Source of the DNA: Candidatus Bathyarchaeota archaeon RBG_13_60_20 | GTDB taxonomy: Archaea > Thermoproteota > Bathyarchaeia > TCS64 | Assembly: GCA_001775965.1 (NCBI GenBank) | Contig: MEZG01000076.1 | Coordinates: forward strand, 1-8,601 | DNA length: 8,601 nucleotides | Direction: 5' to 3' | Translations under genes and position numbers: made by a program | In this document: positions 1 through 6,613 of the stretch, in pieces | Numbering within the stretch: the first letter of the stretch is position 1 | Layout of the letters: each line of letters begins with the position of its first letter | The notes under the pieces: model-generated | Told to the model about the DNA's origin: nothing | Database searches by the model: none | The model's input: only the letters and a program-made list of their open reading frames with translations

Positions 1-1
1 G

Positions 2-751
2 GGCTTCACCCTGGGCCCCCTCGTCGGAGGGTTCACCGCCAAGCTCTATGGCGCCCAGACCAGCTTCATCATCAGCGCCGCCCTCGCCGTTGCAGGGCTC
101 CTCCCCTTATGCCTCGTCAGGGAGAGAAGGGAAGCACAGCGGGGCCCCGGTAGGAAGGCTCCCAGGTTCAGAGAGCTGCTCGCCGACACGAGAATCCTGG
201 CCTCAGGGGTCGCCAACTACGTGAACAGCCTCATGTACATAGCCGTCACGCTCTTCTTCCCCGTCTACGGCGCCAACATAGGCTTCGACGAGGCCGAGGT
301 GGGCATCGGGCTGACCTCAAGGGGCCTGGCCAGCACCCTCGTGAGGCTGCCCGTCGGGGCTCTAACCCGGCGCGTCAGGGCGCTGAACCTGATGCTGCTG
401 GGCCTTGCCTTCAGCGCCGCCACCATCTACAGCGTCTCAAGCGCCGCGACGCTGGCCCTGGTGACGGTGCTCATGGGGCTCCAAGGCGTGGCCTACGGGG
501 TCTACCTCACGTCCGGCAACGTCTACGTCTCCGAGGAGGCCCCGGAGGAGCAGAGGGGTACAGCCATGGCCGTCTACTCCATGTTCGGCAGCGTAAGCGG
601 CATAGTGAACCCCTTGCTCCTCGGGGTTATAGCGGAGGGCCTCGGAGGTCGGGGCGCTATGCAGTTCGCCTCGGGCTTCACTCTCATCGGGATAGCTGCC
701 GTGTACGTCCTCGCCCGAAGAGAAGACATGAGAACCGATAACGGGGGCTAG
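2..751 (+). CDS. Major facilitator superfamily (MFS) transporter, C-terminal part
   Basis: The reading frame is open from the left edge (first full codon at base 2) to TAG at 749-751, so this is the last 249 residues of a longer gene. A GTG at 221 lies inside the protein and is not its start. The first visible residues, GFTLGPLVGG, match the GxxxGPxxGG motif C of transmembrane helix 5 in drug/proton antiporters of the MFS. A hydrophobic helix and a basic central loop (RERREAQRGPGRK) follow, then further hydrophobic segments fitting helices 7-12. PVGALTRRVRALN resembles the motif A-like loop of the second half. The protein is expected in the cytoplasmic membrane. Motif C suggests efflux in exchange for protons, but no substrate can be named. 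It converges on the next gene with a 9-nt gap. The MFS call is secure; the drug-efflux subtype is inference. Confidence 0.88.
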   Translation, partial: GFTLGPLVGGFTAKLYGAQTSFIISAALAVAGLLPLCLVRERREAQRGPGRKAPRFRELLADTRILASGVANYVNSLMYIAVTLFFPVYGANIGFDEAEVGIGLTSRGLASTLVRLPVGALTRRVRALNLMLLGLAFSAATIYSVSSAATLALVTVLMGLQGVAYGVYLTSGNVYVSEEAPEEQRGTAMAVYSMFGSVSGIVNPLLLGVIAEGLGGRGAMQFASGFTLIGIAAVYVLARREDMRTDNGG

Positions 752-760
752 GGCCGCCCG

Positions 761-1420
761 TTACCGCGTCTGGCTCCGGAGCGCCTCGAAGGCCTTGGAC
801 GCGTCCTCCTCCCTTATGACGAGGCTGATCTCGTCCTCCGTGAAGAAGGCGTCCACCATGTGCACCCCGTTCCTGAATAGGAGGTCGGTCAGCAGCGCTG
901 TCCTGTCGTACCTGTCGTCCCCTGGAGCCACGGAGATGTTCAGCTCAGCGTATCCCTCCGAGAGCCTGGGCTCGTATTGCCACAGGTCCTGCATGATCCG
1001 GGTCATGGCGTCGCTCGTGGTCAGCACCTTGAGGCTGCCCGGGAACTGGTGGAACCTGACCGGCAGGCCTTGCTTCTGGTGCTCCACAAGCGCCTCGATG
1101 ATCTCAGCCTGCTCCCTGCGGCTCACCCTTAGGGACAGCTCCTTGATGTCGGTCACCAGGCTGAGCCTAGACCCGTGGAGTGCACCTCTAGCGTCGGAGG
1201 GCTCCCCCTCCAACGCCTCCCTGCTGAACCTCATTATAGCCGTGACGATGGTATTGGGGTCCACTGTGTCGCCGGCGAGACCCTCCACGTCCTCTTTGAT
1301 GTACCTGGCCGCGGCGCTGTAGTTTATGACCTGCATCCTGATGCCTCGGTACAGGTAAGGGTTCCTGGTGATGATGACCCTGACCGCCTCCTGGACCGAG
1401 CGCCGCCTATCAGACATCAC
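761..1420 (-). CDS. Uncharacterised protein: HTH-like N-terminus, ACT-like C-terminal domain
   Basis: I cannot assign a precise function. The 219 residues divide into three parts. Residues 8-70 are helical and include NPYLYRGIRMQVINYSAAARYI, which reads like a helix-turn-helix. Residues 84-148 may be a first, diverged ACT-like fold. Residues 156-215 have the beta-alpha-beta pattern of an ACT domain, with LLFRNGVHMVDAFFTEDEISLVI resembling the regulatory ACT repeats of aspartate kinases. There is no kinase domain. Small archaeal proteins of this kind are usually annotated as ACT-domain or hypothetical proteins. The start is GTG at 1420-1418 or the adjacent ATG at 1417-1415. A TATA-like box centred near 1446 predicts transcription starting at about the start codon, so the mRNA may be leaderless. 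The sequence GAGGTGAT overlaps the start and is too close to act as a normal Shine-Dalgarno site. It is divergent from hsp20, which makes a regulatory role possible but unproven. Confidence 0.75.
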   Translation of the reverse strand: MMSDRRRSVQEAVRVIITRNPYLYRGIRMQVINYSAAARYIKEDVEGLAGDTVDPNTIVTAIMRFSREALEGEPSDARGALHGSRLSLVTDIKELSLRVSRREQAEIIEALVEHQKQGLPVRFHQFPGSLKVLTTSDAMTRIMQDLWQYEPRLSEGYAELNISVAPGDDRYDRTALLTDLLFRNGVHMVDAFFTEDEISLVIREEDASKAFEALRSQTR

Positions 1421-1440
1421 CTCATGATGAGGCCGGCGTG

Positions 1441-1453
1441 ATATAAAAATTTA
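1441..1453 (-). promoter_or_regulatory. TATA-like box for the HTH/ACT gene
   Basis: Read on the minus strand, this is an AT-only stretch ending in TTTTTATAT. Its centre lies about 26 nt before the GTG/ATG start near 1420, which is the archaeal TATA-to-start-site distance, so it predicts a leaderless or nearly leaderless transcript. The core ATAAA-AA-TTTAT (1443-1454) is a perfect inverted repeat and could in principle be used in either direction. Confidence 0.55.
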
Positions 1454-1466
1454 TGACACGAAGTCA
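1454..1466. promoter_or_regulatory. Small inverted repeat TGAC-ACGAA-GTCA
   Basis: A 4-bp-arm inverted repeat lies immediately upstream of the minus-strand TATA box. Its half-site TGAC is the core of the TGACAT elements found upstream of hsp20. The arms are short enough to arise by chance. It is listed because its position next to a TATA box fits a regulator site. Confidence 0.25.
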
Positions 1467-1510
1467 CGTTTTCTGCGGAATCCTGCGTTGTTGATCGAAA
1501 CCCAATAACT

Positions 1511-1536
1511 ATGTCAGATATATGACATTTTGACAT
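1511..1536. promoter_or_regulatory. Candidate operator: TGACAT/ATGTCA cluster upstream of hsp20
   Basis: ATGTCA-GATATA-TGACAT (1511-1528) is a perfect 6-bp inverted repeat with a 6-nt spacer. A third copy, TGACAT, lies at 1531-1536 in direct orientation, 8 nt after the second. The cluster ends a few bases before the hsp20 TATA box at 1541, where it would overlap the TFB-recognition (BRE) region. A bound protein there could block or assist TFB/TBP binding. The regulator is unknown; the divergently encoded HTH/ACT protein is one candidate. Seen directly: the repeat. Inferred: the function. Confidence 0.4.
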
Positions 1537-1540
1537 AAGA

Positions 1541-1548
1541 TTTATATT
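1541..1548 (+). promoter_or_regulatory. TATA box of the hsp20-cdc48 operon
   Basis: TTTATATT has the form of an archaeal TATA box. A start site 26-27 nt downstream of its centre would fall near 1571, giving a leader of only about 12 nt before the ATG at 1583. No Shine-Dalgarno sequence is seen in that leader. Confidence 0.6.
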
Positions 1549-1582
1549 CTGGGCATAAGCAGCCTTCCCCAGTGAATATATT

Positions 1583-2095
1583 ATGTCATGGATAAACGAC
1601 GACCTAGACAGATTCATAGAGAGAATCTTCAGGAATTTTGGGGTAAACCCAGGGATGAACGCAGGGGAAGGCGACCCCAGCGTCAGGACGTGGACCTACG
1701 GGTACTCCATGACCATGGGCCCGGACGGGAAACCAGTCGTAAGGGAGTGGGGTACGGGCCTACCCGGCCAGGAGGCCCCGCTCAGCATCCCGCAGCCGGA
1801 GCCCCTAGCGGCCGAGCCCCTGACACAGGTGGACTGCGACACGGCCCACATGAAGGCCCGAGCCCTGATGGAGATTCCTGGAGCGACCAAGGAGTCCATC
1901 AAGGTGAAGGCCACAGAGACCGCCGTGCGGGTCACCGCCAGTGGCGTCGGGAGAGACTACGATGTGGAGGTGCCCCTCAACGCCAAGGTTGACCCCAACT
2001 CGGCCAAGGCCACATACAACAACGGGGTGCTGGAGCTATCCTTTGACCTTGTTGAGGCCCCCCGAGAGGACGGAGTGGACATCCAAGTCAATTAA
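1583..2095 (+). CDS. hsp20: Small heat-shock protein, Hsp20/alpha-crystallin family
   Basis: This is an ATP-independent cytoplasmic chaperone of 170 residues that binds unfolding proteins and keeps them soluble, usually as an oligomer. Residues 1-80 are a long N-terminal arm: an amphipathic start, then YGYSMTMGPDGKPVVREWG (40-57), then a Pro-rich linker. The alpha-crystallin domain spans about 81-158 and includes MEIPGATKESIKVKATETAVRVTA and the diagnostic AKATYNNGVLELSF around the GVL at 148-150. The C-terminal tail has DIQV (166-169), a reasonable form of the I/V-X-I/V motif that links dimers into oligomers. The ATG at 1583 is chosen because it lies about 38 nt after a good TATA box and no earlier in-frame start fits that promoter. 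Cdc48 follows after 21 nt, so the two are probably co-transcribed and work together in protein quality control. Confidence 0.88.
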   Translation: MSWINDDLDRFIERIFRNFGVNPGMNAGEGDPSVRTWTYGYSMTMGPDGKPVVREWGTGLPGQEAPLSIPQPEPLAAEPLTQVDCDTAHMKARALMEIPGATKESIKVKATETAVRVTASGVGRDYDVEVPLNAKVDPNSAKATYNNGVLELSFDLVEAPREDGVDIQVN

Positions 2096-2100
2096 GCGCT

Positions 2101-2108
2101 AAGGAGAT
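2101..2108 (+). promoter_or_regulatory. Ribosome binding site of cdc48
   Basis: AAGGAGAT lies 8 nt before the ATG at 2117 and supports that start. The upstream hsp20 gene has no such site, as expected if the first gene of the operon is translated from a very short leader and the second by Shine-Dalgarno initiation. Confidence 0.6.
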
Positions 2109-2116
2109 AGACAATA

Positions 2117-4297
2117 ATGGATACGATAACGCTCAGAGTAGCGGAGGCCCCGTCGAACCTTGTCGGCAGAGGCATAGCCGTCATGGACCCCAAGGTGATA
2201 CAGGAGAACGGGTGGCAGTCCGGAGAGGTGGTGGAGATCACCGGCTCCCAGAAGACGTACGCCAAGGTCTGGCCCGGCCAGGCCCCGGAGTACGGAAAGG
2301 GACTCATAAGGATCGACGGCCTGACCCGGAACAACGCGGGCGTGGGCATAGACGACAGGGTGACGGTGAGGAGAGCCGAGGCCAAGATGGGGACCCAGCT
2401 AACCCTCTACCCGACCGAGCCTCTACGCATCGTAGGCGGCGAGCGCTACCTCGCCCAGCTACTGGAAGGACGGGTGGTCAGCCAAGGCACCGTCATAACC
2501 ATCAACATCATGGGCCGAAGAGTCGACCTGGTGGTCACCCAGGCCCAGCCCAGGGCCGACGCCGTGATCGTGAACCAGGGCACCCAGATCGTGTTCACGG
2601 ACAAGACGCCCAGGCAGACCATGGGCAACATCCCGAAGGTCAGCTACGAGGACATCGGCGGCCTGGACCGTGAGATAGCCAAGGTCAGGGAGATGATAGA
2701 GCTGCCCCTGAAGCACCCGGAGCTCTTCGAGCGCCTGGGCGTGGAAGCCCCCAAGGGCGTGCTGCTTCACGGCCCCCCGGGCACGGGCAAGACCCTGCTG
2801 GCTAAGGCGGTGGCCAACGAAACCAACGCCAGCTTCTACCACATAGGTGGTCCCGAGATCATGAGCAAGTTCTACGGCGAGTCCGAGGAGCGGCTCAGGG
2901 AGATATTCAAGGAAGCCCAGGAGAACGCCCCCAGCATCATCTTCATCGACGAGATCGACAGCATAGCCCCGAAGCGTGAGGAGGTCTCAGGCGACGTGGA
3001 GAAGCGCATCGTCAGCCAGCTCCTCACCATCATGGATGGCCTGGAGAGCCGCGGAAAGATCGTTGTCATCGGCGCAACTAACAGGGTCAACGCCTTGGAC
3101 CCGGCCCTCAGACGGCCCGGCCGCTTCGACAGGGAGATAGAGATAGGGCTGCCCGACAGGAACGGTAGGCTTCAGGTGCTCCACATACACACTAGGGGCA
3201 TGCCCCTCACAGAGGACGTGAAGCTGGAGGCCATCGCGGACAGGGCCCACGGCTTCGTGGGCGCCGACCTGGAGGCCCTGGCCAAGGAGGCCGCCATGGG
3301 CGCCCTGCGGCGGGTGCTGCCGGAAATCAACATGGAAGAGAGCAGCGTCCCCGCCGAGATACTGGACAAGATAAACGTGACCATGAAGGACTTCTGGGAC
3401 GCCCTCAAGGAGGTGCCTCCCAGCACCCTCCGGGAGGTTCTCGTGGAGAGCCCCAACGTGAATTGGAGTGACGTTGGCGGCCTGGAAGAAGCGAAGCAGG
3501 AGCTCAAGGAGGCCATAGAGTGGCCTCTGAGGTACCGTGACGTCTTCGAGTACGTGGACGTGAAGCCGCCGAAGGGCATCATGCTGTACGGGCCCCCGGG
3601 CACCGGGAAGACCCTCATCGCGAAGGCCGTGGCCACGGAGAGCGAGGTGAACTTCATCAGCGTCAAGGGCCCCGAGCTGCTCAGCAAGTGGGTGGGAGAG
3701 TCCGAGCGCGGAGTAAGGGAGGTCTTCAGAAAGGCGCGTCAGGCGGCCCCCTGCATCATCTTCTTCGACGAGATCGACAGCATAGTCCCACCGCGAGGCA
3801 GGGACCTGGGCACAAACGTAACGGAGCGCGTCGTGAGCCAGATACTCACGGAGCTTGACGGCCTGGACGCCTTGAAGGACGTGGTGGTCATAGCGGCCAC
3901 CAACAGGCCAGACATGGTGGACCCCTCCCTCATGAGGCCAGGCAGGATCGACAGGATGCTGTACATACCCAACCCAGACCTCGAGGCCAGGAAAGCAATA
4001 CTAAAGATACACACCAGGGGCAAGCCCCTGAGCCCAGGCCTGGACCTGGACAAACTGGCCGAGACGATGGAGGGCTACAACGGCGCCGACATCGCGGCCA
4101 CCTGCAGCGCCGCGAGCATGGCCGCCATAAACGAGCACCTGGCCAAGTACGGCGACCCCAAAGAGGCCGCTGAGCACAGGGACGAGCTGGCTGTAACCAT
4201 GGACCACTTCCGCAGGGCCTTCGAGAAGGTGAAGACCAGCAGCTACCAAAACGCCACCATATACTGGGACGGCCAGAAGAGCGGCAACGTCGTCTAG
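2117..4297 (+). CDS. cdc48: Cdc48/VAT/p97-type AAA+ ATPase
   Basis: A hexameric double-ring unfoldase that pulls proteins through a central pore using ATP, acting in the cytoplasm alone or feeding a protease. It has 726 residues, normal for the archaeal family. The N domain (about 1-175) includes a double-psi barrel with VAEAPSNLVGRGIAVMDP. D1 begins near 176: Walker A GPPGTGKT at 219-226, pore loop SKFYGES at 250-256, Walker B acidic pair D278/E279, arginine fingers R333 and R336. D2 begins near 450: Walker A 492-499, pore loop around W525-V526, D551/E552, arginine fingers R607 and R610. All catalytic residues needed for both rings are present. The D1 pore loop carries aromatics (F252, Y253), as in archaeal VAT and unlike metazoan p97. 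The C-terminus ends in NVV with no HbYX proteasome-docking motif. It is the second gene of the operon after hsp20. Confidence 0.97.
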   Translation: MDTITLRVAEAPSNLVGRGIAVMDPKVIQENGWQSGEVVEITGSQKTYAKVWPGQAPEYGKGLIRIDGLTRNNAGVGIDDRVTVRRAEAKMGTQLTLYPTEPLRIVGGERYLAQLLEGRVVSQGTVITINIMGRRVDLVVTQAQPRADAVIVNQGTQIVFTDKTPRQTMGNIPKVSYEDIGGLDREIAKVREMIELPLKHPELFERLGVEAPKGVLLHGPPGTGKTLLAKAVANETNASFYHIGGPEIMSKFYGESEERLREIFKEAQENAPSIIFIDEIDSIAPKREEVSGDVEKRIVSQLLTIMDGLESRGKIVVIGATNRVNALDPALRRPGRFDREIEIGLPDRNGRLQVLHIHTRGMPLTEDVKLEAIADRAHGFVGADLEALAKEAAMGALRRVLPEINMEESSVPAEILDKINVTMKDFWDALKEVPPSTLREVLVESPNVNWSDVGGLEEAKQELKEAIEWPLRYRDVFEYVDVKPPKGIMLYGPPGTGKTLIAKAVATESEVNFISVKGPELLSKWVGESERGVREVFRKARQAAPCIIFFDEIDSIVPPRGRDLGTNVTERVVSQILTELDGLDALKDVVVIAATNRPDMVDPSLMRPGRIDRMLYIPNPDLEARKAILKIHTRGKPLSPGLDLDKLAETMEGYNGADIAATCSAASMAAINEHLAKYGDPKEAAEHRDELAVTMDHFRRAFEKVKTSSYQNATIYWDGQKSGNVV

Positions 4298-4301
4298 TCC
4301 C

Positions 4302-4328
4302 GGGGGTTCAGCCCCCACCACCGTTTTT
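4302..4328 (+). terminator. Possible terminator after cdc48
   Basis: A GGGGG-TTCAG-CCCCC hairpin (4302-4316) starts 4 nt after the cdc48 stop. A run of five T (4324-4328) follows 7 nt later. Archaeal termination depends mainly on the T-run, which is modest here. The fresh TATA box downstream agrees with an operon boundary. The T-rich stretch GTTTTTAT could itself be read as a weak TATA element. Confidence 0.45.
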
Positions 4329-4363
4329 ATCCCCTAGAAAGGGTCGAGGACACGCTGAGATAG

Positions 4364-4371
4364 GTATATTA
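4364..4371 (+). promoter_or_regulatory. TATA box of the IF2-S6e operon
   Basis: GTATATTA is centred near 4368. A start site 26-27 nt downstream would fall at about 4394-4395. This gives either a leaderless mRNA starting at GTG 4396 or a leader of about 10 nt to ATG 4405, similar to the leader predicted for hsp20. Confidence 0.55.
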
Positions 4372-4395
4372 AGAGTCTCGGTGTCGATTTAGCCG

Positions 4396-6183
4396 GTGTT
4401 CAACATGCCGATGAGACAGCCCATAGTATGCATGCTTGGCCACGTTGACACGGGTAAGACCAGCCTCCTGGACAAGATCAGGGGCACTGCCGTCCAGCTC
4501 AGGGAGGCTGGGGGCCTCACCCAGCAGATCGGGGCCAGCTTCTTTCCCCTCGACACCCTCGTGGCGATAACCAAGCAGCTTGTGAAGAACTTCAATGTGA
4601 GCATCAAGGTGCCCGGGCTGCTCGTCGTTGACACCCCGGGCCACGAGGCCTTCGCCAACCTCCGCAGCAGGGGCGGCAGCGTCGCGGATATAGCCATCCT
4701 CGTGGTGGACGTGATGCACGGCTTCGAGAACCAGACCTTCGAGAGCCTCAACATACTCAAGTCCAGGAAGGTGCCCTTCATCGTGGCCGCCAACAAGATC
4801 GACAGGATCGACGGCTGGAGGTCCACGGCGAACGCTCCCTTCCTCGAGGTCTACAAGGGCCAGAACGAGTGGGTTCAGCGGGACTTGGACGACAGGATAT
4901 ACAACATGATGGGCACCCTCAGCAGGGAGAGCTTCAGCAGTGACCGCTTCGACAGGGTCCGGGACTTCACCAAGAACGTCGCCATCGTCCCTGTGAGCGC
5001 CAAGACAGGTGAGGGGCTGGGGGAGCTCCTGGCCGTCCTCATCGGCCTCACCCAGCAGTACATGGAGACGAAGCTCCAAGTCACCGAGGGGCCAGCCCTA
5101 GGCACTGTCCTAGAGGTGCGGGAGGAAGTGGGCCTAGGCGTCACCCTGAACGCCATCATCTACGACGGCGTCCTGAGGGCCGACGACACCATAGTCATAG
5201 GCGGCAAGGAGGGCCCCATATCAACCAAGATCAGGGCCATCCTGGTCCCCCAGCCCCTGGACGAGATGCGGGACCCTCGGAAACGGTTCAGTAGTATCAC
5301 TGAGGCCCACGCGGCCGCGGGCATCAAGATAGCGGCAGCCGGTATCGACAACGCCATACCCGGCTCACCACTGATAGCCGTGGGCGGCGATATGACGGAG
5401 GAAAGGGCTGTTGAAGAGGTAGCCTCGGAGATGGATCGCCTAAGGATTCAGACTGACCATACGGGCATCATCCTCAAGACGGACACGCTGGGCAGCCTGG
5501 AGGCCATCGTGGAGAGCCTGAAGCAGAAGGGTGTCCCCATCAGGCTCGCCGACATCGGCGACGTCAGCCGGAGAGACATCATGGAGGCGCTGAGCGTGAA
5601 GCACGAGGAGCCCCTCTACGGGGCCGTGCTGGCCTTCAACGTTAAACCTCTCCCTGACGCGGAGGAGGAGGCCCGGAACAACAAGATACCCATCTTCTGG
5701 AACGACATCATCTACAACCTCATGGACGAGTACGTCCGGTGGATGGAGGCCGAGAGGGAGGCCAAGGCGCGGAAGGAGTTCGACCCCCTGGTTAAGCCGG
5801 GTAAGATCGAGGTCATGGAGGGCTACGTGTTCCGGAGGGCCAAGCCCGCCATATTCGGGTCAAAGGTTCTGTCCGGCCAGATCACCACCAACATTAACAT
5901 GATCAACGCCCAGGGGGAGCGGTTGGGCAGGATCAGTCAGATCCAGGACAGTGGGCAGGCCATACCTAGGGCAGATGCGGGCAAGGAGGTGGCCGTGGCC
6001 ATGCCTCAGCCCATCGTAGGTAGACATATAAAAGAGAGAGATGTCCTGTATGTGGACATTCCGGAGCGTGACGCCAAGCTGCTCCGCACCAAGTTCGCCG
6101 CCAGGCTCACAGAATCCGAGCTGCAGGCACTAATGGAGCTGGTGGAGCTGAAGCGCAGGACGGACGTGCTCTGGGCAGTGTAG
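4396..6183 (+). CDS. infB: Translation initiation factor IF2 (aIF5B)
   Basis: The GTPase that promotes ribosomal subunit joining and places initiator tRNA. It has 595 residues, the usual compact archaeal size, without the long N-terminal extension of eukaryotic eIF5B and without an intein. From the GTG start: G1 GHVDTGKT at 15-22, switch region GGLTQQIGASFFP near 35-47, DTPGH at 79-83 including the catalytic His83, NKID at 133-136, SAK at 201-203. Domain II, the alpha/beta domain III and the C-terminal beta barrel follow. G1 reads HVDT rather than the HVDH common in archaea and bacteria; Thr here is typical of eukaryotic eIF5B. The start is uncertain: GTG 4396, ATG 4405 and ATG 4411 are all in frame, and homologues begin just before RQPIV, so any would fit. 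S6e follows after 12 nt and is surely co-transcribed. Confidence 0.96.
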   Translation: MFNMPMRQPIVCMLGHVDTGKTSLLDKIRGTAVQLREAGGLTQQIGASFFPLDTLVAITKQLVKNFNVSIKVPGLLVVDTPGHEAFANLRSRGGSVADIAILVVDVMHGFENQTFESLNILKSRKVPFIVAANKIDRIDGWRSTANAPFLEVYKGQNEWVQRDLDDRIYNMMGTLSRESFSSDRFDRVRDFTKNVAIVPVSAKTGEGLGELLAVLIGLTQQYMETKLQVTEGPALGTVLEVREEVGLGVTLNAIIYDGVLRADDTIVIGGKEGPISTKIRAILVPQPLDEMRDPRKRFSSITEAHAAAGIKIAAAGIDNAIPGSPLIAVGGDMTEERAVEEVASEMDRLRIQTDHTGIILKTDTLGSLEAIVESLKQKGVPIRLADIGDVSRRDIMEALSVKHEEPLYGAVLAFNVKPLPDAEEEARNNKIPIFWNDIIYNLMDEYVRWMEAEREAKARKEFDPLVKPGKIEVMEGYVFRRAKPAIFGSKVLSGQITTNINMINAQGERLGRISQIQDSGQAIPRADAGKEVAVAMPQPIVGRHIKERDVLYVDIPERDAKLLRTKFAARLTESELQALMELVELKRRTDVLWAV

Positions 6184-6186
6184 GAG
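6182..6186 (+). promoter_or_regulatory. Ribosome binding site of S6e, overlapping the IF2 stop
   Basis: AGGAG overlaps the IF2 stop codon TAG and lies 9 nt before the ATG at 6196. A second AAGGAG directly abuts the ATG and is too close to serve it. The overlap suggests that ribosomes finishing IF2 can start on S6e. Confidence 0.5.
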
Positions 6187-6195
6187 ACAAAGGAG

Positions 6196-6609
6196 ATGCC
6201 AATAATCATCGTCTCGGACCCCGCTGCAGGGACAAGCCAGAGAGTGGAGATAGACGAAGCAAGGCTTAGGCCACTCGTCGGAACTAGGATAGGTCAGACC
6301 GTAGACGGCTCATTCGCGGGGATGCAGGGATACAAACTCAAGTTCACGGGCGGTACAGACAAGGACGGGATCCCTATGAGGCCCGATGTCCACGGAAGCG
6401 CCAAATCCAGGGTGGTCCTAAGCGGAGGCGTGGGCTACGCCCCCAAGAACCAGGGGGAGCAGAAGCGTAAGACGGTTCGCGGCAACGTGGTAAGCCAGGA
6501 AACGACTTTTCTAAACTTCGTCGTCGTCGAGGCGCCCAAGAGCCGGAAGAGGCAGGAACCTGAGACCAAGGCAGAGGCCCCTTCTGAGGAAAAAAAGGCA
6601 GAAGAGTAG
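6196..6609 (+). CDS. rps6e: Small-subunit ribosomal protein S6e
   Basis: A structural protein of the archaeal and eukaryotic 30S/40S subunit, with no bacterial counterpart. The 137 residues contain the family signature FTGGTDKDGIPMRPDVHG (50-67), then SAKSRVVLSGGVGY and GEQKRKTVRGNVVSQ (87-101). These form the conserved S6e core. The tail after about residue 113 is charged and low in complexity (KSRKRQEPETKAEAPSEEKKAEE) and is probably disordered, as in other archaeal S6e. The eukaryotic C-terminal phosphorylation helix is absent. The ATG at 6196 is supported by the AGGAG site and by the typical MP-III-VSDP beginning. It is the second gene of the IF2 operon and ends 4 nt from the stop of the convergent gene. 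Confidence 0.96.
   Translation: MPIIIVSDPAAGTSQRVEIDEARLRPLVGTRIGQTVDGSFAGMQGYKLKFTGGTDKDGIPMRPDVHGSAKSRVVLSGGVGYAPKNQGEQKRKTVRGNVVSQETTFLNFVVVEAPKSRKRQEPETKAEAPSEEKKAEE
6590..6596 (-). terminator. Possible U-tract terminator for the PhoU-TrkA_C operon
   Basis: The S6e tail contains seven A in a row, which read as T7 on the minus strand. The run lies 18-24 nt past the stop codon of the convergent minus-strand operon. Archaeal RNA polymerase terminates at such T-runs. With a 4-nt gap between the two operons, the signal has to lie inside the opposing gene. Confidence 0.4.
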
Positions 6610-6613
6610 GACG

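Noticed and set aside
221..751. GTG at 221 as the true start of the MFS gene
   Set aside because: The same frame is open to the left edge and encodes the MFS motif C and a transmembrane helix upstream, so GTG 221 is internal.
1368..1385. TGATGATGA followed by CTGA, resembling C and D boxes of an archaeal guide sRNA
   Set aside because: The two boxes are only a few bases apart, leaving no guide segment, and the stretch is coding sequence of the HTH/ACT gene.
1417..1617. A 66-codon minus-strand open frame across the divergent promoter region
   Set aside because: It spans the TATA boxes and operator-like repeats, overlaps the hsp20 start, and its translation resembles no family. Chance frame in AT-rich DNA.
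3172..3687. A 171-codon minus-strand open frame opposite cdc48
   Set aside because: Antisense shadow of conserved AAA+ coding sequence, with a Ser-rich translation typical of such shadows.
4369..5079. A 236-codon minus-strand open frame opposite IF2
   Set aside because: It lies fully antisense to a certain IF2 gene and in GC-rich DNA, where long antisense frames are common. Its His/Val/Glu-rich translation has no recognisable domain.
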